Shown here: positions 44,332 through 52,877 of the stretch, in pieces | How positions within the stretch are numbered: position 1 is the stretch's first letter | Layout of the letters: the number at the start of each line of letters is the position of its first letter | Assembly: GCA_040752855.1 (NCBI GenBank) | Contig: JBFMHP010000023.1 | Span: forward strand, 1 to 64,000 | Direction: 5' to 3' | Length of the DNA stretch: 64,000 nt | From: JBFMHP01 sp040752855 | GTDB taxonomy: Bacteria; Pseudomonadota; Gammaproteobacteria; RBG-16-57-12 | Made by a program: the position numbers and the translations under genes | The notes under the pieces: model-generated | What the model was told of the DNA's origin: nothing | Seen by the model: the letters and a program-made list of their open reading frames with translations, nothing else | Databases searched by the model: none

Positions 44332-44363
44332 CCCACGTTATATGAAAACACGGATTGAAAGGT

Positions 44364-44369
44364 TATAAT
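44364..44369 (+). promoter_or_regulatory. -10 element of ppc
   Basis: TATAAT 91 bases before the ppc ATG and just after the sRNA 2 terminator, so ppc seems to have its own start. No strong -35 box is seen. Confidence 0.4.
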
Positions 44370-44459
44370 GCGCCGCTTTTGTGCTTTCACCGCGCTGCGC
44401 AATGTCGGGCCACCGGCAAGAGAGTGTTGCGCCCCAACCGAAAAGAAAATACCTGCATC

Positions 44460-47276
44460 ATGTTTAAAAAACAGATCAGCGATAAAGCGCTGCGTGCGCG
44501 AGTCAAACTTCTCGGAACGCTGCTCGGCAATGTGCTGCGATCCCTGGCCGGTGAACATGTGTTCGAGGCCGTGGAAACCCTGCGCACCGGATTTATCGAA
44601 CTGCGCAAGAAAGACAACCCCCACGCCCGGGCGCGCCTGGTCGATTTCATCAATGAACTGGATGCCCAGACCCTGGGCCATGTAGTACGGGCCTTCAGCA
44701 TCTATTTCAGCCTGGTCAACATCGCCGAAGAGGAATACCAGCACATCCAGCGCCGTCAACAGATCCGCACCTCCAGCCCGCTGTGGACCGGCTCCTTCGA
44801 CGACACCATCCGCCAGCTCCATGCCCAGCGCGTCACGGCCGAGCAGCTGCAAACCCTGCTCAACCAATTGTCGTACATTCCAGTGTTCACCGCGCATCCG
44901 ACCGAATCCAAGCGCCGCACCATCATGGAACTGTTGCGGCGGATCTTCGTCACCTGCAACGAACTCGACGACCCGCGGTTGAACAAATTCCAGCGTGAAG
45001 ATGTCGTGCGAAAACTCGAAAGCGAAATCCGCCAGCTCTGGATGACCGACGAGGTCCGCGCCACCCGTCCCAACGTCGTCGACGAAATCAGCCACGGTCT
45101 GCACTACTTCAAGAAGAGCCTGTTCGACGCAGTGCCCACCACCTATCGTTACCTGGAAAAGGCGGTAAAACGCTATTACGGCGAACAGGCGCAGATCAGC
45201 GTCCCAAGCATCCTGACCTTCGGCTCCTGGATCGGCGGCGACCGCGACGGCAATCCGAACGTCAAGCCGGAAACGACCATGACGGCGCTGCGCTTGCAAA
45301 CCCACGAGGTGCTGCTGGAATATGTGCGCCGCGTGCGCGAGCTGATGGAGTTGCTCACTCATTCGATCCGCTTGTGCAAGGTCTCCGACGCCTTGCTGCA
45401 AAGCAATGCGAAAGACGCGCAGCAATATGGTGATAAACCTTACCTACACAGGCCGAACCGCTTCGAATTCGAACCCTACCGCCGTAAGCTGGCCGTCATT
45501 TGTTATCGTCTCGAGCGCAATATCGAAGCGGTCAATCATCGTCTGGAAAACCTGCCGCTCTCCGAAAACACCGCTGACGGCTACCGCCTCGAAGAGGAAC
45601 TGCTGCAGGATCTCTTCGTCATCCGGCAATCCTTGATCGAACATGGCGACAAGGCGCTCGCCAACGGCGCGCTGCAGGACTTGATCCGGCTGATCGAGAC
45701 CTTTGGCTTCTTCCTGGTGAAGCTCGACATCCGCCAGGAATCGACCCGTCACACCGATGCGGTCATCGAGGTTCTCCGCTCGCTCGACGATTCAATCGAT
45801 TATGCCGCGCTGAGCGACGAGCAAAGAATCGACACGCTGAGCCGCCTGATCCGTTCCGGCCGATACCAATCCCAGGTGCTGCCGCTCGGACTCGCGAAAT
45901 TCTCCGACCCGACCCGCGAAACACTCCAGGTCTTCGATGTCATGCAATGCATGCGCGCCGAGGTCACACCCAAGGCCTTCGGCTGCTATGTGATCTCCAT
46001 GACGCACGCCGCCTCGCACGTGATGGAAGTCATGTTCCTGGCGCATCTGGCCGGACTCACGGGATACCAGGACGGTAAGGCGTATTGCAACATCCGCATC
46101 GCGCCGCTGTTCGAAACCATCGAAGACCTCCGCCGCATCGAGCCGGTGATGACGACCCTGCTCGACAACGGCACCTATGCCGAATTGCTGCGCGCCTCCG
46201 GCAATCAGCAGGAGGTGATGCTGGGATATTCCGACTCCTGCAAGGACGGCGGCATCCTGGCCTCCTCCTGGGGCTTGTATCAGGCGCAGCAACGGATCAC
46301 CGCCCTGGCACAAAGCCGCAACATCAAAATCCTGCTGTTTCATGGGCGCGGCGGCACCGTCGGCCGCGGCGGCGGACCGACCCACGAGGCGATCCTCTCG
46401 CAACCCGCGGGCACCGTCCATGGCCAGATCAAGTTCACCGAGCAAGGCGAGGTATTGTCGTTCAAGTATTCCAACTCGGAAACCGCCGCCTATGAGCTGA
46501 CCATGGGAGCAACGGGGCTGATCAAGGCCAGTCTGCATTTGGTTGAAACCAAAGCGCCGAATCACGTGAAGTTTCAGCAAATCATGCAGGACCTGGCGCG
46601 CGAGGGCGAAAACAACTACCGCGAACTCACCGATCGCACCCCCGGCTTCCTGGATTATTTCTACGAGGCCACGCCGCTCGCCGAGATCGGCATGATGAAC
46701 ATCGGCTCCCGCCCCTCACACCGCAAAAAGGGCGACCGCTCCAAATCCTCGGTGCGCGCCATTGCCTGGGTATTCGGCTGGGCGCAATCGCGCCACACCC
46801 TGCCCGCCTGGCTCGGCATCGGTTCGGCGCTGGAAAAATGGTCGCGCAATGAACCCGCGCGCATCGCGCAATTGAAAGAGATGTATCAGAAATGGCCGTT
46901 CTTCCGCGCACTGTTGAGCAACACCCAGATGGCGCTGTTCAAGGCCGACGCCAAGATCACCGAGATGTACGCCGAACTGTGCGAAGACAAGAAACGCGGC
47001 CGAGAAATCAACAAGCTGATCCGCGATGAACTCAGCCGCACCACCGATATGGTCCTCAAGGTCACCGGCAACAAGACCCTGATCGAGGAAAATCCCTCGC
47101 TGGCCCTGGCCCTGATGCGCCGCAATCCCTACCTGGACCCGCTCAACCACATCCAGGTCACGCTGCTGCAGCGTTACCGCCGCGAGAACATCTCCGAGGA
47201 CGAACGCGCCCAGTGGCTCGATCCCTTGCTGCGCAGCATCAATGCGATCGCGGCGGGGATGCGCAATACTGGTTAA
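44460..47276 (+). CDS. ppc: Phosphoenolpyruvate carboxylase
   Basis: Anaplerotic enzyme fixing bicarbonate onto PEP to give oxaloacetate. The 938-residue protein has the catalytic His in TAHPTESKRRT, the substrate loop GGDRDGNPNVK, the signature LFHGRGGTVGRGGGP, and GYSDSCKDGG. The C-terminal end NTG is typical. The start at 44460 (MFKKQISDKALRARVK) is preferred to a TTG at 44355, which lies upstream of the -10 element. In an autotrophic sulfur oxidiser it would replenish C4 acids. Converges on panD with a shared terminator. Confidence 0.95.
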   Translation: MFKKQISDKALRARVKLLGTLLGNVLRSLAGEHVFEAVETLRTGFIELRKKDNPHARARLVDFINELDAQTLGHVVRAFSIYFSLVNIAEEEYQHIQRRQQIRTSSPLWTGSFDDTIRQLHAQRVTAEQLQTLLNQLSYIPVFTAHPTESKRRTIMELLRRIFVTCNELDDPRLNKFQREDVVRKLESEIRQLWMTDEVRATRPNVVDEISHGLHYFKKSLFDAVPTTYRYLEKAVKRYYGEQAQISVPSILTFGSWIGGDRDGNPNVKPETTMTALRLQTHEVLLEYVRRVRELMELLTHSIRLCKVSDALLQSNAKDAQQYGDKPYLHRPNRFEFEPYRRKLAVICYRLERNIEAVNHRLENLPLSENTADGYRLEEELLQDLFVIRQSLIEHGDKALANGALQDLIRLIETFGFFLVKLDIRQESTRHTDAVIEVLRSLDDSIDYAALSDEQRIDTLSRLIRSGRYQSQVLPLGLAKFSDPTRETLQVFDVMQCMRAEVTPKAFGCYVISMTHAASHVMEVMFLAHLAGLTGYQDGKAYCNIRIAPLFETIEDLRRIEPVMTTLLDNGTYAELLRASGNQQEVMLGYSDSCKDGGILASSWGLYQAQQRITALAQSRNIKILLFHGRGGTVGRGGGPTHEAILSQPAGTVHGQIKFTEQGEVLSFKYSNSETAAYELTMGATGLIKASLHLVETKAPNHVKFQQIMQDLAREGENNYRELTDRTPGFLDYFYEATPLAEIGMMNIGSRPSHRKKGDRSKSSVRAIAWVFGWAQSRHTLPAWLGIGSALEKWSRNEPARIAQLKEMYQKWPFFRALLSNTQMALFKADAKITEMYAELCEDKKRGREINKLIRDELSRTTDMVLKVTGNKTLIEENPSLALALMRRNPYLDPLNHIQVTLLQRYRRENISEDERAQWLDPLLRSINAIAAGMRNTG

Positions 47277-47291
47277 CAAGCTATTTTTGTC

Positions 47292-47312
47292 CCTTCTCCC
47301 GCAGGGAGAAGG
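47292..47312. repeat. Hairpin repeat downstream of ppc
   Basis: CCTTCTCCC and GGGAGAAGG form a perfect 9-base stem with a GCA loop, 16 bases after the ppc stop. Same style as the elements at 10091 and 14366. Confidence 0.45.
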
Positions 47313-47360
47313 TTAGGATGAGGGGATATAATCAAACAGTTATGTCTTATTTATTCCCCT

Positions 47361-47487
47361 CACCCCAGCCCTCTCGACTCGGGTTCCGGACTTCGTCCTC
47401 GACTGCATGCTCCCGGCGCAGACTACCTCGCCCCTCCTTGGGCTCGTACCGACTCCATCCATGGAGTCGTCCCTGTGGGAGAGGGTG
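47361..47487. repeat. Long-loop palindromic element
   Basis: Outer arms CCCTCTC (47369-47375) and GAGAGGG (47479-47485), flanked by CACCC and GGGTG, enclose a loop of about 103 bases. Inside it is a near-perfect palindrome GACTCCATCCATGGAGTC (47451-47468). No coding frame. It looks like an intergenic repeat with an enlarged loop or an insertion. Confidence 0.35.
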
Positions 47488-47515
47488 CTTTTCAACAGCC
47501 TGTTAGCGCTCAAAC

Positions 47516-47546
47516 AAAAAAGCCAAGGTCAAAACCTTGGCTTTTT
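47516..47546. terminator. Bidirectional intrinsic terminator for panD and ppc
   Basis: AGCCAAGG (47521-47528), loop TCAAAA, CCTTGGCT (47535-47542), with five A before and five T after, so it works for either strand. It ends 20 bases from the panD stop. Confidence 0.85.
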
Positions 47547-47566
47547 ATCAGCTACGTATTGTTAAA

Positions 47567-47947
47567 TTAAGCGGCTTGCACCGGTATCGTATGGCTGGTG
47601 CGCACAACCTTGTTGTTCTCGTCCACATACACCAGCATCGGTTTGTAGCTCGCCAGCTCCTTCTCATTGAGCACAGTGTAGGCGCAAATGATGATCAGAT
47701 CGTTCGGATTGGCCTTGTGGGCCGCCGCGCCGTTGATCGAGATGACGCCCGAGCCGTTTTCCGCCCGAATGGCATAGGTGGTGAAGCGCTCGCCGTTGGC
47801 GATATTGTAAATCTGAATCTGCTCGTACTCGCGAATGCCCGCCAGATCCAGCAAATCGCCGTCGATCGCGCAGGAGCCCTCATAATCCAGTTCGGAATGA
47901 GTCACCCGCACGCGGTGCAACTTGGCTTTCAACATGGTCGACAACAT
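47567..47947 (-). CDS. panD: Aspartate 1-decarboxylase (pyruvoyl enzyme)
   Basis: Makes beta-alanine for pantothenate. The 126-residue proenzyme cleaves itself between Gly and Ser in YEGSCAID (Gly24-Ser25) to form the pyruvoyl group. Also present are the N-terminal MLKAKLHRVRVT and the GAAAHK motif. The start at 47947 gives four extra residues before MLKAK. Last gene of the pcnB-pan operon. Confidence 0.96.
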   Translation of the reverse strand: MLSTMLKAKLHRVRVTHSELDYEGSCAIDGDLLDLAGIREYEQIQIYNIANGERFTTYAIRAENGSGVISINGAAAHKANPNDLIIICAYTVLNEKELASYKPMLVYVDENNKVVRTSHTIPVQAA

Positions 47948-48003
47948 AGCACTCTCTTAACTTCGCCCTGTGGATTTTTGAAGTATATCACAGCAAAACC
48001 CGA

Positions 48004-48861
48004 TCACTCATCCCTTGGCCGCACCTGGATATTATCGATCAGGCGTGCCCGCCCCAGCCAGGCGGCGGCCAATACCACTAGATCGATATCCCCCGGTGCG
48101 GGCTCCAGCAGATCGGCGCTGCGCCGCACCTCGATGTAATCGTTGCGGAATCCCGCTCTGGCTATAGTTTCAGCGGCCTGGCGGCAGAGATCTTTATAGT
48201 CGCGGCGTCCTGCTGCGACCGAATCCGCAACCTGGCGCAGGGCTTGATACAGGGCCGGCGCACGCTGGCGTTCTTCCGGGCTCAGATAGCGGTTGCGAGA
48301 ACTCATCGCCAGACCATCGGGTTCCCGTATGGTTGGCACGGGAATGATCTGAATGGGAAACCGCAGATCGGCCACCAACGTCTGAATCACGCGCAGCTGC
48401 TGAAAATCCTTCTCACCGAACAAGGCGACATCCGCGCCGACCATGTTGAACAGCTTGCTCACCACCGTGGCCACGCCGCTGAAATGGCCCGGGCGGGAGG
48501 CCCCGCAGAGGATGTCGGACAAGCCCGCGACATGGACAGTGGTGGCTTGCGTCCGGCCGGCCGGATACATCTCCGCCACGCTGGGGGCGAACACCACGTC
48601 CGCCCCGATGGCGGCGAGTTTGCCGGCATCCTGCTCCAGCATGCGCGGATAGGCATTGAAATCCTCATTGGCACCGAATTGCAATGGATTGACGAAGATA
48701 CTCACCACGGTGCGCTCGGCGTGTTTTTTTCCTTCGCGCACCAGGCTCAGATGCCCCTCGTGCAGATCGCCCATGGTGGGGATGAAGGCGATGCGTTCGC
48801 CTTGCGCGCGAAGGCCGCGCAGCACGATGCGTAATTCCTCGATGGTGTGAATGATCTTCAT
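48004..48861 (-). CDS. panC: Pantothenate synthetase
   Basis: Joins pantoate and beta-alanine with ATP. The 285-residue protein has the nucleotide motif GDLHEGHLSLV, FVNPLQFGANEDF, and MSSRNRYLSPEER in place of KMSKS. It lies 21 bases after panB and 56 bases before panD. No anomaly seen. Confidence 0.96.
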   Translation of the reverse strand: MKIIHTIEELRIVLRGLRAQGERIAFIPTMGDLHEGHLSLVREGKKHAERTVVSIFVNPLQFGANEDFNAYPRMLEQDAGKLAAIGADVVFAPSVAEMYPAGRTQATTVHVAGLSDILCGASRPGHFSGVATVVSKLFNMVGADVALFGEKDFQQLRVIQTLVADLRFPIQIIPVPTIREPDGLAMSSRNRYLSPEERQRAPALYQALRQVADSVAAGRRDYKDLCRQAAETIARAGFRNDYIEVRRSADLLEPAPGDIDLVVLAAAWLGRARLIDNIQVRPRDE

Positions 48862-48882
48862 AGAAATGGAGTCAGTGAGGGA

Positions 48883-49680
48883 TCAGAAGCTGTGTTCCGG
48901 ACCGGGAAACTGGCCGCCTTTCACCGCGGTCACATAGGCCGTGATCGCACCTGGGATATTCCCGGCCTCGGCAAGGAAATCCTTGGAGAACTTCGGCCGC
49001 TTGCCCGGCGTGATGCCCAGCATGTCGTACAGTACCAGGACCTGGCCGTCGCATTGGACACCGGCGCCGATGCCGATCACGGGGATCTTCAGTGCACGGC
49101 TGATGTCGCCCGCCAGATTGGCCGGCACGCACTCCAGCACCAGCATGTCCGCACCGGCTGCCTCCAGGGCCTTGGCATCGGCGAGAATGGCGGCGGCCTC
49201 ATCCTGCTCTCGGCCTTGCACACGATAGCCGCCGAGCTTGTGCACCGACTGCGGCAACAAGCCGAGATGGGCGCACACCGGGATGCCATAACGGCTCATC
49301 AAGGCGACCGTTTCCAGCACCATTGCGCCGCCTTCGAGCTTGACCATATGGGCCCCGCCCTCCTTCATCAGGCGCCCGGCGTTATGGAGGCCTTCCTGCG
49401 GCGAGTTGTAACTCATGAACGGCATGTCGACCACCACCAGCGCAGTGCCGGCCCCGCGCCGCACACTGGCGCAGTGATAGACCATCTCGTCGACACTGAC
49501 CGGCAGCGTGGTGTCACGCCCCTGGATCACCATGCCCAGAGAGTCTCCCACCAACAGCACCTCGACACCGGCCTGCGCGAGTATTTGCGCGAAACTGGCG
49601 TCATAGGCCGTCAGCACCGCGATCTTCTGGCCTTCGGCCTTCATCTTTTTCAGGCGGGCGATGGATATCGGTGCATTCAT
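48883..49680 (-). CDS. panB: Ketopantoate hydroxymethyltransferase
   Basis: First step of pantothenate synthesis, adding a hydroxymethyl group from methylene-tetrahydrofolate to ketoisovalerate. The 265-residue protein contains VLTAYDASFA, VGDSLGMVIQG, the metal and substrate region VVVDMPFMSY, VKLEGG and GIGAGVQCDGQ. The ATG at 49680 (MNAPISIARL) is preferred to an upstream frame that would overlap the kinase gene by 58 bases. Gap to the previous gene is 2 bases. Confidence 0.95.
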   Translation of the reverse strand: MNAPISIARLKKMKAEGQKIAVLTAYDASFAQILAQAGVEVLLVGDSLGMVIQGRDTTLPVSVDEMVYHCASVRRGAGTALVVVDMPFMSYNSPQEGLHNAGRLMKEGGAHMVKLEGGAMVLETVALMSRYGIPVCAHLGLLPQSVHKLGGYRVQGREQDEAAAILADAKALEAAGADMLVLECVPANLAGDISRALKIPVIGIGAGVQCDGQVLVLYDMLGITPGKRPKFSKDFLAEAGNIPGAITAYVTAVKGGQFPGPEHSF

Positions 49681-49682
49681 GT

Positions 49683-50354
49683 TCAGGACCACTTCATGGG
49701 GATGGGATTGAAAAAGCGCCGACCGTTTCGCACGGCGCATATCTGCTCGAGCAACAAATTATAATCCTTTTCGTTATCGGCGAAATCAATCTCCGCTGCG
49801 TTGACGATCAACAGCGGCGATCCCTGGTACGAGTAGAAAAACGAGGTATAGGCATTGTTCAGCCGCGCCAGATAATCATCGGTGATGTGGCGCTCGAAGG
49901 CGATGCCGCGCTTGGCGATGCGCTTTTGCAGCACCTCGACCGGCGCTTGCAGATAGATGACTAGATCGGGGCGGATCAACTCCACCGCCAGACCATTGAA
50001 GACCTGGTCATAGAGCTTGTACTCCTCCTCATCGAGCAGGAGCTGGGCGAACAGGCGGTCTTTCTCGAACATAAAGTCCGAGACATACAGCGGGGCGAAC
50101 ATATCGCTTTGACGCAGCGCGCTGATCTGCCGGGCGCGCTGAAACAGGAAGAACAGCTGGGTCGGAAGTGCCGCAGTGCGCGGATCGCGATAGAAACGCT
50201 CCAGGAACGGATTTTCATCGGCCAGCTCGCGGACCAGCTCGCCGCCGAAGCTTTCGGTCAGGCGCCGGGCCAGCGTGGTCTTGCCCACCCCGATCGGCCC
50301 TTCAACCACGATGAAACGATGCGGCAAGGTTCTGGTCTCCACACTCATCTCCAC
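49683..50354 (-). CDS. Deoxynucleoside kinase family protein
   Basis: A 223-residue nucleoside kinase of the dNK/dGK type (PF01712-like), expected to phosphorylate deoxyadenosine or deoxyguanosine; specificity cannot be read. P-loop GPIGVGKTTLA, ENPFLERFY, QLFFLFQRARQ and the YLQAPVEVLQKRIAKRG region with the LID arginines are visible. It is often found between panB and folK in gammaproteobacteria. It overlaps the folK stop by 10 bases, indicating coupled translation. Confidence 0.88.
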   Translation of the reverse strand: MEMSVETRTLPHRFIVVEGPIGVGKTTLARRLTESFGGELVRELADENPFLERFYRDPRTAALPTQLFFLFQRARQISALRQSDMFAPLYVSDFMFEKDRLFAQLLLDEEEYKLYDQVFNGLAVELIRPDLVIYLQAPVEVLQKRIAKRGIAFERHITDDYLARLNNAYTSFFYSYQGSPLLIVNAAEIDFADNEKDYNLLLEQICAVRNGRRFFNPIPMKWS

Positions 50355-50860
50355 TCGTTCTCCCCTGCCAGCTTTACCAGACCCTTATCCGGGCAACGCT
50401 TGAGCAACGTCCCGATCGCCCCGAGCCCTGGAACTTTGACTGTCGGAGCGATTTCATGCAAGGGATACAGCACAAAATTGCGCTCGGCCACACCCGGATG
50501 GGGCACCTGCAGTGTCGGCAGGTCGATGATTTGATCGCCGTAGAGCAGCAGATCCAGATCCAGCGTCCGAGGCCCCCACCGCAAGCCCGTGCGGGTGCGC
50601 CCCTGGTTCTGCTCGATCTGCTGCAAACGGCTCAGCAGATCCAGCGCCTCCAATTCGGTTTCAATCTCAACGACGGCATTGACATAGTCAGGCTGATCAG
50701 CAGGCCCCATCGGCACACTCCGATACAGGCTCGACTGCGCACGCACGCGCGAGTGTGGCAGACGTTTCAATGCGGCAAGCGCCCGCGTGAGCTGGGCGAT
50801 CGGATTATCCAGATTGCTCCCCAAACCAATGAAGACGCGCACGCCCGATGCTGGAGACAC
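50345..50860 (-). CDS. folK: HPPK: 6-hydroxymethyl-dihydropterin pyrophosphokinase
   Basis: Pyrophosphorylates hydroxymethyl-dihydropterin in folate synthesis. The 171-residue protein shows FIGLGSNLDNP, YRSVPMGPADQPDYVNAV and the signature RWGPRTLDLDLLLYGD. The start is GTG at 50860, sharing one base with the pcnB stop. Folate supply and panB (a folate-dependent enzyme) are in one operon, a common arrangement. Confidence 0.95.
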   Translation of the reverse strand: MSPASGVRVFIGLGSNLDNPIAQLTRALAALKRLPHSRVRAQSSLYRSVPMGPADQPDYVNAVVEIETELEALDLLSRLQQIEQNQGRTRTGLRWGPRTLDLDLLLYGDQIIDLPTLQVPHPGVAERNFVLYPLHEIAPTVKVPGLGAIGTLLKRCPDKGLVKLAGENEWR

Positions 50861-52263
50861 TACGACTCCTTGCTCTCCGCAGCCGTCCCCTCACCCCCGC
50901 CCTTCGCGCGGCGCGGCCGGCGTCGGCGGCGCCGTGCGGTGCCGGCGGCCGCGGGCTTCGCAGCCGTCTTGGCCAGCAAGGCATCCTGGCCAGCGCGGTC
51001 GGTGTTCTGGAAATCGGTCCACCAGCGGCACAACTCGGCCACTTCGTCTTTCTCCTCGCCCGCCTGGCGCAGCAGCAAGAAGTCGTACGCGGCGCGGAAC
51101 CGTGGATGCGCCAACACTTCATAGGCCCGCCGGCCGCGGCGCATGTCGAATCGGGCCTGCAGCAGCCAGATCTCTTTGACTTGCTGGGCGATGTTGCGCG
51201 AAATCGCCACGTGTTGATTCTGCTCGCTCAATACCTCATCCGCCGCTTCCTGGATGGCCTGGAACTGCCGCGCGCCGGCCTGGATCTTCTGATGAATCAC
51301 TGCGCGCATCGGCTCCCAGAGCAATACCGCGAACAGAAAAGCAGGCGCCACGGGCTTGTCTTCGGCCACGCGCAGATCGGTGTTCTCCAGTCCCTTGACG
51401 ATGAAGGTCTTGGGAAATTCGTGCTCTTGCGCGGACAGGGATTGTTCGGTCAACGGGAATAAGTGCTCGAACAGGCCGTAATGGCGCAAATGTTCGAAGG
51501 TGGCGACCGCGTGACCGGACAAAAACAGTTTGCAGATCTCGTCGAACAGGCGCGCCGGCGGCAGTGACTTCAGCAAGTCCGCTTGTTCAAAGATCGGTTG
51601 CTCGGACTCCGGGCTGATCCGAAAACCCAATTTGGCTGCAAACCGCACCGCCCGCAGCATCCGCGCCGGATCTTCCTGATAACGCTGGTTCGGATCGCCG
51701 ATCACACGCAGCAGACCCGCCTTGAGATCGTTCATGCCCCCGACGTAATCGACAACAGAATAATCCTGGATATTGTAATAAAGTGAATTGACCGTGAAAT
51801 CCCGGCGCCAGGCGTCTTCCTCCAGTGTGCCGTAGACGTTATCCCGAATCAGCATGCCATTCTCGGCCCGGCGCTCGCCCTCCTCGCCTTCGGCTGCTAT
51901 TCCACGGAAGGTGGCGACTTCGATGATTTCCGGTCCGAAGAAGATATGGGCCAGGCGAAAACGCCGTCCAATCAGGCGGCAATTGCGAAAGATCCGTTTG
52001 ATCTCCTCGGGTGTGGCATTCGTGGCCACGTCAAAGTCTTTCGGTTCCCGGCCCAGCAGCAGATCACGCACGCCACCGCCCACCAGATACGCCTCGTGTC
52101 CGGCTTGTTGCAGGCGATAGAGCACCTTCAAGGCATTCTCACTGATGTTCGAACGCGAGATACAATGCTCGGCGCGCGGAATCACCGTTTTTTGTGGTTT
52201 TTGTGCCGCGTGATCCGCTTTATCGAAGATTCGCTGAATTAGGGTGCGTATAGGCCCTAACAA
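50860..52263 (-). CDS. pcnB: Poly(A) polymerase I
   Basis: Adds poly(A) tails to RNA 3' ends, promoting decay. The 467-residue protein has the nucleotidyltransferase core (AYLVGGGVRDLLLG, then DFDVATNATPEE), the RRDFTVNSLYY motif, the RNA-binding YQEDPARMLRAVRFA, and an Arg-rich C-terminal tail (ARRRRRRPRRAKG). The start is uncertain: TTG at 52263 opens the frame, and residues IPRAEHCISR near position 28 begin the family core. First gene of the operon. Confidence 0.93.
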   Translation of the reverse strand: MLGPIRTLIQRIFDKADHAAQKPQKTVIPRAEHCISRSNISENALKVLYRLQQAGHEAYLVGGGVRDLLLGREPKDFDVATNATPEEIKRIFRNCRLIGRRFRLAHIFFGPEIIEVATFRGIAAEGEEGERRAENGMLIRDNVYGTLEEDAWRRDFTVNSLYYNIQDYSVVDYVGGMNDLKAGLLRVIGDPNQRYQEDPARMLRAVRFAAKLGFRISPESEQPIFEQADLLKSLPPARLFDEICKLFLSGHAVATFEHLRHYGLFEHLFPLTEQSLSAQEHEFPKTFIVKGLENTDLRVAEDKPVAPAFLFAVLLWEPMRAVIHQKIQAGARQFQAIQEAADEVLSEQNQHVAISRNIAQQVKEIWLLQARFDMRRGRRAYEVLAHPRFRAAYDFLLLRQAGEEKDEVAELCRWWTDFQNTDRAGQDALLAKTAAKPAAAGTARRRRRRPRRAKGGGEGTAAESKES

Positions 52264-52482
52264 TCTGATAACTCCTGAAAAAATTAGAACAGCCTCTGAG
52301 TCGCGCCGCTGATGACCCGAGTGACAACCTGGTTTTCGGACCTGAGGTTTCGATCCGGCACAGCGCTTCTCCTCAACAACTCAAACTCCCCGGGATCTAA
52401 CACCACGGTTCCTAAGAAAAAAAGCAATGCTCCCTACGAATGATACGCGATTTTGCAGTATACGCACCACCACATGCAAAAC

Positions 52483-52511
52483 TTGTTATTGGTTCAGATT
52501 CAGGGTATAAA
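52483..52511 (+). promoter_or_regulatory. Sigma70 promoter of the PilZ gene
   Basis: TTGTTA (52483-52488), 17-base spacer, TATAAA (52506-52511). Transcription near 52518 would give a leader of about 55 bases before the PilZ start. The rest of the 52264-52572 gap shows no further clear signal apart from the pcnB upstream region. Confidence 0.6.
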
Positions 52512-52572
52512 AAACTTGCAACACGGTAGGATATTTGTTACCAAGATGGTTCGGCTTTTTCGAGGAGGACCC

Positions 52573-52869
52573 ATGGTGAGAAATTTTGACGAAAAACGCG
52601 ATTTCTTCCGCATGGCCGCAAACTGTGTCGTCACCTACCACAAAACAGGCGAAAAACAGGCCTATTACGGCAAGTGTATCAACCTCAGTGCCGGCGGGGT
52701 CTTGTTCACGTCCAAGGAAGACCTCTCCTGCGGCGAGAAGATCACCCTCAACATCACCCCCGACAAGGCGATCGTGCCCCCATTGAACGCCGTGGTGGAA
52801 GTGATCCGTTGCACGCCGCAGAAGTCCGGCGAAAACGAGATCGCTGGCTCGATCACAGAATTGCTCTGA
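52573..52869 (+). CDS. PilZ-domain c-di-GMP receptor, single domain
   Basis: A 98-residue stand-alone PilZ protein. Both binding motifs are present: RDFFR (Arg9-Arg13, RxxxR) and NLSAGG (Asn37-Gly42, [D/N]xSxxG), so c-di-GMP binding is likely. GAGGAGG stands 4 bases before the ATG; a frame extending to 52453 crosses the promoter and is rejected. It converges on flgT with an 8-base gap. It may be a target of c-di-GMP made by WspR, but no link is visible in the sequence. Confidence 0.9.
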   Translation: MVRNFDEKRDFFRMAANCVVTYHKTGEKQAYYGKCINLSAGGVLFTSKEDLSCGEKITLNITPDKAIVPPLNAVVEVIRCTPQKSGENEIAGSITELL

Positions 52870-52877
52870 AGCCGGCG

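Noticed and set aside
44086..44358. 90-residue reading frame between purB and ppc
   Set aside because: It has no ribosome site, composition is not protein-like, and it runs through the sigma54 promoter, stem and terminator of the second sRNA candidate.
44280..45425. 381-residue frame antisense to ppc, including the sRNA 2 terminator
   Set aside because: Overlaps an intact ppc and an intrinsic terminator; not a plausible gene.
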